A DNA stretch of 64,000 nt, taken from JANQPX01 sp965222015 (GTDB lineage Bacteria > Pseudomonadota > Alphaproteobacteria > Geminicoccales > Geminicoccaceae). Below, in pieces: positions 29,440-38,846 of this stretch (its first letter is position 1; the number at the start of each line of letters is the position of its first letter). Location of the stretch: assembly GCA_965222015.1 (NCBI GenBank), contig CBDCTL010000024.1:1178001-1242000 (forward strand), in the 5' to 3' direction. Position numbers and translations under genes: made by a program. The notes below the pieces were generated by a model. That model was not told the origin of the DNA, made no database searches, and was given only the letters and a program-made list of their open reading frames with translations.

Positions 29440-29817
29440 ATGGCCAGGATCCTCTACACCCAGGACCACGAGTGGCTTGCCGTCGACGGCGACGTCGCCA
29501 TCGTCGGCATCAGCGATCACGCCCAGGAACAGCTCGGCGAGATCGTGTTCGTCGACCTGCCGGACGTCGGCAAGTCGGTCGGCCGGGGCGACGACATGGC
29601 GGTGGTCGAGAGCGTCAAGGCGGCGAGCGACGTCTACGCGCCGATCAAAGGCGAGGTGATCGAGGTCAACGACACGCTCGAAGGCGAGCCCGGCCAGGTG
29701 AACGACAGCCCCGAGGACAAAGGCTGGTTCGTGAAGCTGAAGATCGCCGACGCCGCCGAGCTCGATGACATGATGGATCTGGACGCCTATCAGAAGTTTC
29801 TGGAAACGCTCGGCTGA
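29440..29817 (+). CDS. gcvH: Glycine cleavage system H protein
   Basis: 125 aa, full length. It carries the lipoyl arm between GcvP, GcvT and Lpd; the modified residue is Lys60 in VVESVKAASDV. The flanks YTQDHEWLAVDGD and GWFVKLKIAD are typical. AAAAGGGAGA lies before the ATG. The gcvT and gcvP genes are not in the window, so this is a separate gcvH, possibly also used for lipoate transfer. Confidence 0.95.
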   Translation: MARILYTQDHEWLAVDGDVAIVGISDHAQEQLGEIVFVDLPDVGKSVGRGDDMAVVESVKAASDVYAPIKGEVIEVNDTLEGEPGQVNDSPEDKGWFVKLKIADAAELDDMMDLDAYQKFLETLG

Positions 29818-29917
29818 CCGGCGACGCGCCGGCACGTCGACAACGTCCACCGCGACCGCCATCCGATCTGCACCAGCCTGACCATCGAGGATATCGGGAA
29901 CGCCACGGACCCGGCAT

Positions 29918-31255
29918 TCAGAGCTCGGCGCCCGCGCGCCGCTCCTTCCAGCGCAGCACCGCATTGGCGCCGAGCCAGGCGAACGGTTCCGGCGGCAGCC
30001 GCGCCGGCGGGGCGAAGGCCCGCATGTCGTCGAGCATCGGATGGCCGGTGCCGCAGGCGAGTTCGGCGGCGAGCATGCCGGCGAGCGTGCCCTTGGTCGT
30101 GCCGAGGCCGTTCTGGCAGCAGGCTGCGTAGAGGTTATCCCCGACCTCGCCGAAGGCCGGCACGCCGTTTCGCGACAGGCAGAGCCGCCCGCCCCACCGA
30201 TAGGCCATCTCGACACCGTCCAGCATCGGAAAGCGCGCGGCGAAGCTCCGATCATGGCTACGCGCCATCTTGTCGAGCCTGTCGTCGCCGACAACCATGG
30301 ACGGGTCATAGGTGAAGCGGTTGCGCACCACCAGCCGATCGCCGCCGGTCCCCGAAATCCGCCGCAGCGTCGTGCCCACCGGATCGGCCGGGAGAATGCC
30401 GTAGCGCGGCTCGCCGCCGAGACGCCGCACCTCCTCCCCGCTCAGCGCCCGGCTCATGGATGCGTAGGTGAAGACATGCATCAGCCGCCGCTCGAAAAAG
30501 CCGAAACTCTCGACATGGCCGTTGACCGCGAGAACGACCGCCCGCGCCGTCACCGAACCTTTCGGCGTTCGCGCCCGCCACTTGCCGCCTTCGCGTTCAA
30601 GCGCCGTCACCGGGCTCGCTTCGAAAAGTTTCAGCCCGGACGCGACGACACCATCCGCCATCGCCCGCACGAACATCGCCGGCTGCGCCATGGCGGCGCC
30701 GGGCGTGAACAGGCCCAGACGATAGAAGCCGGTTCCGGTGAGCGCCCGCATCGCCGAAGCGTCGAGACGCTCGAACGGCTCGTCCAGCGCTTCGAGATGA
30801 CGGATGTAGTCGTCGAGATGACGCTCCCCCGCCTCGGTCGCCGCACCGTTGACCTTGCCGACCCTGGCGAACGCCTCTTCAGGCATGCCATACGCCGCGG
30901 CCGCCTCGGCGGCGAACGCGATCGCGGCGCGGTTCATCAGGATCTGCCGGCGATCGCCATCCAGCGCGCCGGCATAGCCGTCGCTCGCGAGATCGTGCGG
31001 AAGATCGATCATGAAACCCGAATTCCGCCCGGCCGGCCCCTCCCCCACCCGCGACGCCTCGAGCAGCACGACACGGTCGCCCTCGGCGAGCTGAAGCAGC
31101 CGCCGAGCGGCGGCGAGCCCGGCCCAGCCCGCACCGATCACCAGCCAGTCGGCCCCGACGTCACCGTCGAGAACCCGCGGCACCCCGCGCGATGGCAGCA
31201 ATGCGCTCCACCCCGCCGGCCCGCAATCCCGCGGCAACCGCCCAACCTCAATCAA
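29918..31255 (-). CDS. FAD-dependent amine oxidoreductase (PuuB/DadA-like)
   Basis: About 445 aa. It begins with LPRDCGPAGWSALLPSRGVP, typical of the gamma-glutamylputrescine oxidase-like branch, followed by the FAD dinucleotide fold ADWLVIGAGWAGLAAARRLL and the second motif GRNSGFMIDLPHD. The C-terminal FAD-closing part is CCQNGLGTTKGTLAGMLAAE. It oxidises a secondary or primary amine substrate; which one is not evident. No ATG lies close: TTG 31255 fits family length, and the ATG at 31306 lies inside the tandem repeats that fill the upstream region. The repeats may have replaced the original promoter. Confidence 0.82.
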   Translation of the reverse strand: MIEVGRLPRDCGPAGWSALLPSRGVPRVLDGDVGADWLVIGAGWAGLAAARRLLQLAEGDRVVLLEASRVGEGPAGRNSGFMIDLPHDLASDGYAGALDGDRRQILMNRAAIAFAAEAAAAYGMPEEAFARVGKVNGAATEAGERHLDDYIRHLEALDEPFERLDASAMRALTGTGFYRLGLFTPGAAMAQPAMFVRAMADGVVASGLKLFEASPVTALEREGGKWRARTPKGSVTARAVVLAVNGHVESFGFFERRLMHVFTYASMSRALSGEEVRRLGGEPRYGILPADPVGTTLRRISGTGGDRLVVRNRFTYDPSMVVGDDRLDKMARSHDRSFAARFPMLDGVEMAYRWGGRLCLSRNGVPAFGEVGDNLYAACCQNGLGTTKGTLAGMLAAELACGTGHPMLDDMRAFAPPARLPPEPFAWLGANAVLRWKERRAGAEL

Positions 31256-31261
31256 CGGTGG

Positions 31262-31720
31262 CGTGGCCACACCATCGACTCCCGGACTGTCCGCACCAAG
31301 CCCCACGGTTTGCCGCCCGGCCTTCCGACGCCCGGAGTCTCGACCTCATCCGCCAAGTGGCATGGCCACATCATCGACTCCCGGACCACCATCACCAAGC
31401 CCCACGGTTTACCGCCCGGCCCTCCGACGCCCGGAGTCCCGACCCGATCCGCCAGGCGGCATGGCCACCTCATCGACTCCCGGACCGACATCACCAAGCC
31501 CCACGGTTTGCCGCCCGGCCTTCCGACGCCCGGAGTCTCGACCTCATCCGCCAAGTGGCTTCACGGTTTGCCGCCCGGCCCTCCGACCGAAGCCCCGACG
31601 GTTTGCCGCCCGGCCTTCCGACGCCCGGAGTCCCGACCCGATCCGCCAGGCGGCATGGCCACCTCATCGACTCCCGGACCGACGTCGCCAGGCCCCACGG
31701 TTTGCCACCCGGCGCGCCGA
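31262..31720. repeat. 99-bp tandem repeat array
   Basis: Copies start near 31263, 31362 and 31461 (period 99), followed by a partly deleted copy and a fifth near 31655. Recurring blocks are CATGGCCACATCATCGACTC, CCCCACGGTTTGCCGCCCGG and TTCCGACGCCCGGAGTC. Since 99 is a multiple of three, several frames stay open on both strands and give repetitive proteins, but none has a ribosome site or known domain. I take it as non-coding minisatellite DNA. Confidence 0.8.
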
Positions 31721-31826
31721 TACACTTACGACGCCGTCGCCGCAGCTCTACGGGGACGCAGGCCAAACCGCCCTCCCCTCGAAACGTTAGAACTTCATCA
31801 ACCTTTCCCTGCCATGGTCGCATTCC

Positions 31827-31904
31827 GGTCCATGCGATCCTGGGAATCCGAGCCAAGCCCTCCCTTTTCCGGCGGGCGGGCGGATTCCCAGGATCGCATG
31901 GACC
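31827..31904. repeat. Perfect 24-bp inverted repeat
   Basis: Arms 31827-31850 (GGTCCATGCGATCC, then TGGGAATCCG) and 31881-31904 are exact complements with a 30-base loop. There is no T run on either side, so it is not a classical terminator. It lies in the 890-base gap between two minus-strand genes and may be a dispersed palindromic repeat. The rest of 31721-32142 shows no gene. Confidence 0.8.
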
Positions 31905-32142
31905 GTGAAGAAGCGTAGCGCGCATCGGTTAATATCGGGTTACTGCACCGGTGGGCAATCCTGTCGACTTCACGTCGACGATCGCTCGCTGACCCAAGGA
32001 CATCCCGGCCCGAGAGCATCCGGCAATCCATCGAACGGCCTCGTCCATCACGATGTTCGGCCACCGCTTGAGGCGCATTCCGCCGCCATGCGCAGGCGGC
32101 CGGCGGACGATCGCAGCGTGGGTGGGACGGCCGCCCGGGCGA

Positions 32143-33051
32143 TCACGCGGCTTCGGCCCGGATCGCGGCGAGCGCCTGATCCATGGCGGCCACGGTCTCG
32201 GCGAGCCGGCGTTCCTCCTCCTCGTCGAGGGGCAGAAGCGGGCGGCGCGGCGGGCCCGAGGGCAGACCGCGAAGGGTCATGCCGTGCTTGATGCACTGCA
32301 CGAACTTGCCGCCCTGCTCCAGCACCTGCATCAGCGGCATCATCGCCGACATTATTTTTCGCCCCTTCTCGAAATTCCCCTCGAGCACGCAGGCCTCGTA
32401 CAGCGCGATATGCGCCTCGGGCGAAAAATTGGAGCCGGCGCAGACCCAGCTCCCGGCACCCCAGGCGAAGAACTCCAGCGCCTGATCGTCCATGCCGCAG
32501 GAAAGCTGGATGGTCGGCCAGCGATCGGCCAGCAGATGCACCCGGTTGATGTCGCCCGAGCTTTCCTTGATCGCGCAGAAATGGGGCGAGCGGCTGACCC
32601 GGTCGAGATAGTCCTCGTCCATCGCCGCACCGGTGCGGCCGGGATAGTTGTAGAGCAGCACCGGCAGACCGCAGGCGCGGTCGATCGCGAGCGCGTGCTC
32701 CGCGTTCTCGGCGCCGGTGGGCACGGCATAGGGCGGCGACGCGATCATGATGGCGTCGGCGCCCGCCGCCCTGGCCTCTTTCGCGAAACCGATCGAGTCC
32801 TCGGTGCGGATCGCGCCGGTGCCGACGATCAGCGGCACCCGCCCGCCGATCACCGCCTTCGCGAGCGCCATCAGCGCCACCCGCTCCTCGGCGGTCTGCG
32901 CGTAATATTCGCCGGTGGTGCCGGCGAGCACGATCCCGTGGACGCCGGCCGCGATCAGATGCTCCGCGACCTCGGCAAACCGGTCCCGATCGATGCTGTG
33001 ATCGTCGCCGTGCGGGGTGACGATCGGCGTGTAGATCCCCTCGAAGCGCAT
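32143..33051 (-). CDS. Dihydrodipicolinate synthase/N-acetylneuraminate lyase family protein
   Basis: 302 aa TIM-barrel aldolase of the DapA family. Start MRFEGIYTPIVTPHGDDHSI with GAGGGG upstream. Signature GTTGEYYAQT (residues 45-55), catalytic Tyr in VLLYNYPGRTG and Schiff-base Lys in FCAIKESSGD. The true dapA product usually has GTTGES; here Tyr replaces Ser, pointing to a keto-acid lyase or dehydratase outside lysine synthesis. Substrate unknown. Divergent from uvrC. Confidence 0.82.
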   Translation of the reverse strand: MRFEGIYTPIVTPHGDDHSIDRDRFAEVAEHLIAAGVHGIVLAGTTGEYYAQTAEERVALMALAKAVIGGRVPLIVGTGAIRTEDSIGFAKEARAAGADAIMIASPPYAVPTGAENAEHALAIDRACGLPVLLYNYPGRTGAAMDEDYLDRVSRSPHFCAIKESSGDINRVHLLADRWPTIQLSCGMDDQALEFFAWGAGSWVCAGSNFSPEAHIALYEACVLEGNFEKGRKIMSAMMPLMQVLEQGGKFVQCIKHGMTLRGLPSGPPRRPLLPLDEEEERRLAETVAAMDQALAAIRAEAA

Positions 33052-33288
33052 GGCGGCCCCTCCTCGTCTGGTCCGTCCATAGAACGCCCGGCCCGGGCCG
33101 AAGGCAAGCCGCGAGAGGCGCGCACCGGTTCCGTGGCTGCCGACGGCTCGCAAGGAGGGGCCGGACCGGCCTGCCGGGGGCAGGAGACCCGAGCACGATT
33201 TTCTGCGCAGTCCTCGAGGCCGGAACATTGACCTCTCCGGACAGCCCCGCCACCTATAGAAGCGCCGAAGCAGCCTTCTGATCGAGCG

Positions 33289-35202
33289 ATGAACGACAGC
33301 GATCCTCCCAGCCCGGACCAGGCCCCGGATCAGAACGATCAGCCCGCCCCGCTTCAGGGTGCCAGGCTGATTCAGGCCAAGGTCAGGACCTTGCCGGACT
33401 GTCCGGGCGTCTACCGGATGCTCGATGCGAAGGGCGATGCGCTCTATGTCGGCAAGGCGAAGTCGCTGAAAAAGCGCGTGCCCGCCTACACCAAGATGAC
33501 CGCGCTCAGCCAGCGGCTCCGGCGCATGGTGGCGCTGACCCGGCAGTTCGAGGTGACCACCACGGCCAACGAGGTCGAGGCGCTCCTGCTCGAATGCAAC
33601 ATGATCAAGCGCCTGCGCCCGGCCTTCAACATCCTGCTGCGCGACGACAAGTCCTTTCCTTACATCTACCTGGGCAAACCGACGGCGGAGCAGCCTTTTC
33701 CCCGGATCGGCCGCCATCGCGGCGCGAAGCGGAAGAACTGCGACTATTTCGGGCCGTTCGCGTCCTCGGGCGCGGTCAACGAGACGCTCGGCGCCCTCCT
33801 GCGCGCCTTTCCGCTCCGCTCCTGCGCCGACAGCATTTTTGCGAACCGCACCCGGCCCTGTCTGCAATATCAGATCAAGCGCTGCTCGGCCCCCTGCGTC
33901 GGCCGGATCGAGCCCGGGGCCTACGAGGAGCTTCTGCAGCAGGCGCACGACTTCCTCGCCGGCCGCAGCAACGCCATCCAGAGCCGGCTGCAAAAGGAGA
34001 TGACCGCGGCCAGCGACCGCCTCGATTTCGAGCAGGCGGCGGCGATCCGCGACCGTCTGAAGGCGCTCGCCCACATCACCACCCGCCAGGGCATCAACGT
34101 CGCCTCGGTCGGCGACGCCGACGTGATCGGTTTTTCGCGCGAGGGCGGGCAGGTCTGCGTCCAGGTTTTTTTCTATCGTGGCGGGCGGAACTACGGCAAC
34201 CGCGCCTATTATCCGAGCCAGATCCAGGACGCCGACGACGCCGACCTGCTGGAGGCGTTTCTCGGCCAGTTCTATGCCGAGCGCCAGGCGCCGAAGCTCG
34301 TGCTCCTCGGCGCCGAACCGGGCTCGAGGACCCTCCTCGCGGAGGCGTTGTCGGTGCGGGCGGGGCGGAAGGTCGAGATCCGGCGGGCGCAGCGCGGCGA
34401 GGCGCGCCAGCTCGTGGCCCAGGCCGAGCTCAACGCCAGGCAGGCGCTCGCGAGAAGGCTCGCCGAGAGCAGCGCCCAGGCGAAGCTGCTGCAGAGCCTG
34501 GCCGATCGCCTCGATCTTCAGGACCGTCCGAACCGCATCGAGGTCTACGACAACAGCCACATCATGGGGACGGACGCGGTCGGCGCCTTCGTGGTCGCGG
34601 GGCCGGAGGGGCTGGACAAATCGGCCTATCGGAAATTCACGATCAAGAACGCCGATCTGACGCCCGGCGACGATTTCGGCATGATGCGCGAGGTGCTGTC
34701 CCGGCGTTTCTCGCGGCTGCAGCGCGAGGACCCGGACCGCACCGGCGGCCAGTGGCCGGATCTGGTGGTCATCGACGGCGGCGCGGGACAACTGTCCGCG
34801 GCGCTGGAAACCATCGAGGAGGCCGGCGTGACCGGCCTTCCCGTCCTGGCGATCGCCAAGGGGCCGGAGCGCAACGCCGGCAAGGAGACGCTGCATCTGC
34901 CCGATCGCGCGCCGTTCAAGCTGGATATGCGCGATCCGCTCCTCTATTTCCTGCAGCGTCTGCGCGACGAGGCCCACCGGTTCGTGATCTCCACCCACCG
35001 GGCCAAACGTGGAAAATCGGTGGGCCGCTCGGCGCTGGACGGCGTGCCCGGCATCGGCGCCAAGCGAAAAAAGGCGCTGCTCGGCCATTTTGGCTCGGTG
35101 CGCGCTATCGAGACGGCTGGTCTTTTGGACCTGGAGCGGGTACCTGGAATCAGTAAAGCTGTCGCTAGGGCAATCTATGATACCTTTCATGATGGCCACT
35201 GA
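33289..35202 (+). CDS. uvrC: Excinuclease ABC subunit C
   Basis: 637 aa, full length. A GIY-YIG nuclease (PGVYRMLDAKGDALYVGKAK, residues 42-62) makes the 3' incision. The Cys-containing region SCADSIFANRTRPCLQYQIK follows, then the UVR motif (RLDFEQAAAIRDRLKAL) for UvrB contact, the RNase H-like 5' nuclease (IEVYDNSHIMGTDAVGAFVV) and C-terminal helix-hairpin-helix repeats (LDGVPGIGAKRKKALLGHFG). Acts in nucleotide excision repair. Followed by pgsA, moaD and moaE, a common alphaproteobacterial order. Confidence 0.96.
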   Translation: MNDSDPPSPDQAPDQNDQPAPLQGARLIQAKVRTLPDCPGVYRMLDAKGDALYVGKAKSLKKRVPAYTKMTALSQRLRRMVALTRQFEVTTTANEVEALLLECNMIKRLRPAFNILLRDDKSFPYIYLGKPTAEQPFPRIGRHRGAKRKNCDYFGPFASSGAVNETLGALLRAFPLRSCADSIFANRTRPCLQYQIKRCSAPCVGRIEPGAYEELLQQAHDFLAGRSNAIQSRLQKEMTAASDRLDFEQAAAIRDRLKALAHITTRQGINVASVGDADVIGFSREGGQVCVQVFFYRGGRNYGNRAYYPSQIQDADDADLLEAFLGQFYAERQAPKLVLLGAEPGSRTLLAEALSVRAGRKVEIRRAQRGEARQLVAQAELNARQALARRLAESSAQAKLLQSLADRLDLQDRPNRIEVYDNSHIMGTDAVGAFVVAGPEGLDKSAYRKFTIKNADLTPGDDFGMMREVLSRRFSRLQREDPDRTGGQWPDLVVIDGGAGQLSAALETIEEAGVTGLPVLAIAKGPERNAGKETLHLPDRAPFKLDMRDPLLYFLQRLRDEAHRFVISTHRAKRGKSVGRSALDGVPGIGAKRKKALLGHFGSVRAIETAGLLDLERVPGISKAVARAIYDTFHDGH

Positions 35203-35351
35203 ACTTCATTGATCATCGCCGCCGGCACGTCCGCTTCAGGAGCCCGCCCAGGGCCATTTTCGACCTTCAGATCGCATCCTGCGGCGCGAACGCATCTGGA
35301 CAGGACACGATCCGTCGCGCGATCATGGAGACCATAAGAAGGAGCCGTTCC

Positions 35352-35924
35352 ATGCTCACCGGCACGCCCAATATCCTGACCCTCGGTCGCGTGCTCGCCG
35401 TGCCGGCGCTCGCCGCCGCCTTCTACCTTCCGGGCGATATCGGCAAGTGGACCACCTGCGTGATCTTCTCGATCGCGGCGATCACCGACTTCCTCGACGG
35501 CTATCTCGCCCGCAGCTGGTCGATGCAATCCGCCTTCGGACGCATGCTCGATCCGATCGCCGACAAGCTCCTGGTCGGCGCCGCGATCCTGATGCTGGTG
35601 CATTTCGACCGGGCGCCGATCCTGCCCGCTTTGGTGATCCTCTGCCGCGAGATCATCGTCTCGGGGCTGCGCGAATTCCTGGCCGAACTGCAGGTGGGGC
35701 TGCCGGTCTCCAGGCTCGCCAAGTGGAAGACCGCCGTGCAGATGACGGCGCTGGGCTTCCTGATGGCCGGCACCGCGGCGCCCTGGTGGTCGTTCGCCGA
35801 TCAGATCGGATGGTACGGCCTCTGGATCGCCGCCATCCTCACCGTGATCACCGGGCTCGACTATCTCTATGTCGGCCTTCGCCACACCAACGAGCAGCCG
35901 ACCGGCGCCGCCACCGCCCGTTGA
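35352..35924 (+). CDS. pgsA: CDP-diacylglycerol-glycerol-3-phosphate 3-phosphatidyltransferase
   Basis: 190 aa membrane enzyme that makes phosphatidylglycerol phosphate. The CDP-alcohol phosphotransferase motif reads DFLDGYLARSWSMQSAFGRM and continues LDPIADK, keeping all three Asp. At least four hydrophobic helices. AAGGAG lies nine bases before the ATG at 35352; an upstream in-frame ATG is less likely. Between uvrC and moaD. Confidence 0.95.
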   Translation: MLTGTPNILTLGRVLAVPALAAAFYLPGDIGKWTTCVIFSIAAITDFLDGYLARSWSMQSAFGRMLDPIADKLLVGAAILMLVHFDRAPILPALVILCREIIVSGLREFLAELQVGLPVSRLAKWKTAVQMTALGFLMAGTAAPWWSFADQIGWYGLWIAAILTVITGLDYLYVGLRHTNEQPTGAATAR

Positions 35925-36006
35925 GGCGGCAGGGCCGCAGGCCTATATCTGGATCGAGGCGGCTTCGGTGGCGGCGTCCGATTGCGGGAAAGCAGGTAGC
36001 GTGACA

Positions 36007-36258
36007 ATGAACGTCAAATATTTCGCCTGGCTGCGCGCCAAAGTCGGCAAGGGTGCTGAGGAAGTCAGCCCGCCCGAGGATGTGCGGACCGTCGGCGACC
36101 TCATGGCCTGGCTCGCCGAAGACCGCCCGGGCCTCGCCGAGGCGCTGCGCCGGCCGGGCATCATCCGGGCCGCGGTCAATCAGGACTATGCGGATCCCGA
36201 CCATCCCGTGAAGCCGGGCGACGAGGTCGCCTTCTTCCCGCCGGTCACCGGCGGCTGA
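36007..36258 (+). CDS. moaD: Molybdopterin synthase small subunit MoaD
   Basis: 83 aa with a ubiquitin-like fold. Starts MNVKYFAWLRAKVGKGAEEV and ends FFPPVTGG, the Gly-Gly tail that carries the thiocarboxylate. Provides sulfur for molybdopterin with MoaE, encoded 20 bases downstream. Start chosen by family length. Confidence 0.95.
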   Translation: MNVKYFAWLRAKVGKGAEEVSPPEDVRTVGDLMAWLAEDRPGLAEALRRPGIIRAAVNQDYADPDHPVKPGDEVAFFPPVTGG

Positions 36259-36278
36259 GCGGGGGGGGCCTCGCCGCC

Positions 36279-36743
36279 ATGATCAGGGTTCAGGAGGAAC
36301 CTTTCGACGTCGGCGCGGAGCTCGCCGCGCTGAGCGCCGGGCGCACCGACATCGGCGCCGTCGCCAGCTTCGCCGGCCTGGTGCGCGACATCGCGGACGA
36401 GCGGACCGTTTCCGCCATGACCCTCGAACATTACCCCGGCATGACCGAAAAAAAGCTCGCCGAGATCGAGGAGGAGGCGCGCCGCCGCTGGCCGCTGCAG
36501 GCGACGCTGATCGTCCACCGCTACGGGCGCATGGAGCCGGGCGAGCCGATCGTGCTGGTGGCCGCCGCCTCCAAGCACCGCCACGCCGCCCTCGAAGCCT
36601 GCGCCTTCCTGATCGACTGGCTCAAGACCAGGGCCCCCTTCTGGAAGCTGGAGGAGGGCGACGGCGATGAACAATGGGTCGACGCCCGAACCTCCGACGA
36701 CGAAGCCGCCGCCCGCTGGCGACGGCCGTCGGCCGAGGGTTGA
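36279..36743 (+). CDS. moaE: Molybdopterin synthase large subunit MoaE
   Basis: 154 aa. Typical blocks: GAVASFAGLVRD near residue 28, MTLEHYPGMTEKKL, HRYGRMEPGEPIV, SKHRHAALEACAFLIDWLK and the catalytic-lysine segment APFWKLEEG. Forms the heterotetramer with MoaD that converts cyclic pyranopterin monophosphate to molybdopterin. Same operon as moaD. Confidence 0.96.
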   Translation: MIRVQEEPFDVGAELAALSAGRTDIGAVASFAGLVRDIADERTVSAMTLEHYPGMTEKKLAEIEEEARRRWPLQATLIVHRYGRMEPGEPIVLVAAASKHRHAALEACAFLIDWLKTRAPFWKLEEGDGDEQWVDARTSDDEAAARWRRPSAEG

Positions 36744-36744
36744 C

Positions 36745-37338
36745 GTGGACCGTTCGAGCCTGGCCCGACGGTATGCCGCCCGGTTTTTGTGCGCGTTCGC
36801 TCTGCTGGTCGGCGGACCGGCGGCCGCGGCGATTGCGGACGAGGCGGGATGGGCGGCGGCGAAGCGGCCGGGCGTCGCCATCCTGATGCGTCACGCGCTG
36901 GCGCCGGGCACGGGCGATCCCGCCCGATTCGACCTCGCGGACTGCGCCACCCAGCGCAATCTCAGCGAAGACGGCCGCGCCCAGGCGCGCACGATCGGCG
37001 AGGCCTTCAGGGACCGGGACGTCGCCGTCGATCTCGTCCTCACCAGCCAGTGGTGCCGCTGCCGCGAGACCGCGGAACTTCTGGATCTGGGCCCTGTCGA
37101 AGACTTTCCGCCGCTGAATTCCTTCTTTCAGGACCGGTCGACCGCCGATGCCCAGACTCGCGAGACGCTCGACCATCTGGCAGGTCTGCCCGACGATCGG
37201 CGTGCCGTTCTGGTGACCCACCAGGTCAACATCTCGGCGCTGACCGGCGTCTTTCCGCGCTCGGGCGAGGCGGTGGTGGTCGACGTCACGCCGGCCGGCG
37301 AGCTGGCCGTGCTCGGCCGGATCGAGACCTCACCCTGA
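36745..37338 (+). CDS. Exported histidine phosphatase family protein
   Basis: About 197 aa from GTG 36745, which gives a clean signal peptide (ARFLCAFALLVGGPAAAAIA). An ATG at 36667 inside moaE is the alternative. The phosphohistidine motif is the variant ILMRHALAPG in place of RHG. Second His in VLVTHQVNISALTG; arginine/Cys-rich SQWCRCRETAELL. Periplasmic phosphatases of this branch are uncharacterised. Probably transcribed with moaDE. Confidence 0.75.
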   Translation: MDRSSLARRYAARFLCAFALLVGGPAAAAIADEAGWAAAKRPGVAILMRHALAPGTGDPARFDLADCATQRNLSEDGRAQARTIGEAFRDRDVAVDLVLTSQWCRCRETAELLDLGPVEDFPPLNSFFQDRSTADAQTRETLDHLAGLPDDRRAVLVTHQVNISALTGVFPRSGEAVVVDVTPAGELAVLGRIETSP

Positions 37339-37351
37339 AGCGCCGCCTCGC

Positions 37352-38695
37352 TCAGCCCGTCTTCGCGAACCCGTCGTCCGCAGCCGTCATGCTTGGAAAT
37401 TCCACCCAGAAGGTCGTGCCCACGCCTTCGGTGCTGTCGACGCCGACCATGCCGCCATGCAGCTCGACCAGCACCTTGACCAGATGCAGGCCGATGCCGG
37501 TGCCGATGATGCCGGTCGACGTGCTGCCCCGGTAGAAGCGGTCGAACAGTTTGCTCAGCTCGGCCTCTGGAATCCCGGGCCCTTCGTCCCGAACAGAGAG
37601 CCGGATGCGGCCATCGGCCATCTCTTCGCCGTCGATCCGGACGGTCGTGTCCTCCGGTGTGTAGCGGGTGGCGTTGGAGATCAGGTTGGAAACGACCTGC
37701 CGCATCAGGTTCTCGTCGATATGGACGTCGCCGGGCAGCTTTTCGAGACCGGCGACGATCCGATGGTTCGGGCTCAGATCCTGGTGGCTGGCGCAGATCT
37801 CCTGGACCATGCCGACGATGTCGACGGCCTCGGGCTTGAACTCGATGCCGCCGCTGTCGATGCGGGCCGCGCTCAGCACGCTTTCGATCAGATTGGTCAG
37901 CCGGGTCACCGACGTGCGGATCGTGCCGAGACCGTTCAGCAGCCGGTCCGTGGTGATCTTGTCCATGCGGCGGATGATCCGCTGGGCGCTGCCGTCGATG
38001 ATCGCGAGCGGCGTGCGGAACTCGTGCGACACCATGGAGACGAACTGCCGCTGAAGACCGCTCAGCTCCCGTTCCCTGTCGAGCGCCACTTCGAGCCTCG
38101 CCTTCTGCGTCTCCAGCTCCTGGGTCCGCTCCGCGACCATCGCTTCGAGCTTTCCCTGGGTGGCGAAGAAGCGGTCGAGCAGGTTCAGCTGCGCAGCGAC
38201 GACGCCGGCGACATGCAGGAGAAGCGCCTCGTGCTCCGACGTGTAGACGTTCGCTTTCCAGTGAGCGACGTTGAGCGTGCCGATCACCTGTGACTGGCTC
38301 AGCATCGGCGCGTTCATGCAGCAGACCAGCCCTTTGCCGGCAAGCATTCTTGTGTCGAGCTCGCCGCGTTCGGACATATCTTCTATGTGAACGAGCCTTC
38401 GTTCCCGAAACGCCGCCCCGGTCGAGGTGTCGCGGATCGGCAGGGGAAGGCCGATCGGAATGGCGCCATTGCCCTCCAGCGCAAGAACCTCGAGGTGATC
38501 GTCGTCGACCGGAAGGGCCACACTCGCCCGATCCGCAGGCACGATACTAGGCATCCAGGCTGCCACGAGCGCGAAGACCTCGTCCTTGGACGACGCCTGA
38601 CAGACCTCCGCGGTCAATGAGGTGATCGCGTGCAGGAGGCGCTTGCCGTAGTCCGAGGCGAGGGACGACTTTCCCAATGTCTCTTGCTGACTCAT
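37352..38695 (-). CDS. GAF-domain sensor histidine kinase
   Basis: About 447 aa without transmembrane helices. A GAF domain covers residues 25-170 (ADRASVALPVDDDHLEVLAL, then GKGLVCCMNAPMLS). A coiled coil leads to the HisKA domain with the phospho-accepting His in FVSMVSHEFRTPLAIIDGSA. The HATPase has N box NLISNATRYTPED, G1 VRDEGPGIPEAE and G2 IIGTGIGLHLVK. A cytosolic sensor; no response regulator is adjacent. The HisKA core is nearly the same as in the kinase at 43343, so the two are paralogues. Confidence 0.88.
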   Translation of the reverse strand: MSQQETLGKSSLASDYGKRLLHAITSLTAEVCQASSKDEVFALVAAWMPSIVPADRASVALPVDDDHLEVLALEGNGAIPIGLPLPIRDTSTGAAFRERRLVHIEDMSERGELDTRMLAGKGLVCCMNAPMLSQSQVIGTLNVAHWKANVYTSEHEALLLHVAGVVAAQLNLLDRFFATQGKLEAMVAERTQELETQKARLEVALDRERELSGLQRQFVSMVSHEFRTPLAIIDGSAQRIIRRMDKITTDRLLNGLGTIRTSVTRLTNLIESVLSAARIDSGGIEFKPEAVDIVGMVQEICASHQDLSPNHRIVAGLEKLPGDVHIDENLMRQVVSNLISNATRYTPEDTTVRIDGEEMADGRIRLSVRDEGPGIPEAELSKLFDRFYRGSTSTGIIGTGIGLHLVKVLVELHGGMVGVDSTEGVGTTFWVEFPSMTAADDGFAKTG

Positions 38696-38846
38696 GCTTG
38701 GTGCTGTGTTCCGATCCGCGCTGGCCGCGCCACGAGCGGCGCTTCTCCGCTCGGTGATCGATCGAAGCCGCTCTCGACGCGAAGAAACCGATCGCGTGAT
38801 CGATTCCTGGCGTCCCAAGATTTATCGGTGAACAGTGAAGAATTCG

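Noticed and set aside
29918..31306. Start of the amine oxidase at ATG 31306
   Set aside because: The extra residues come from the tandem repeat region and do not resemble the family; TTG 31255 fits the conserved N-terminus better.
31192..31925. Long frames on both strands over the 99-bp repeats
   Set aside because: The repeat length is a multiple of three, so any stop-free unit stays open in several frames; no ribosome site or known domain supports a gene.
32048..35199. Very long minus-strand frame through uvrC and the DapA-like gene
   Set aside because: Only its last 302 codons are the DapA-family protein; the rest is antisense to uvrC with no protein-like features.
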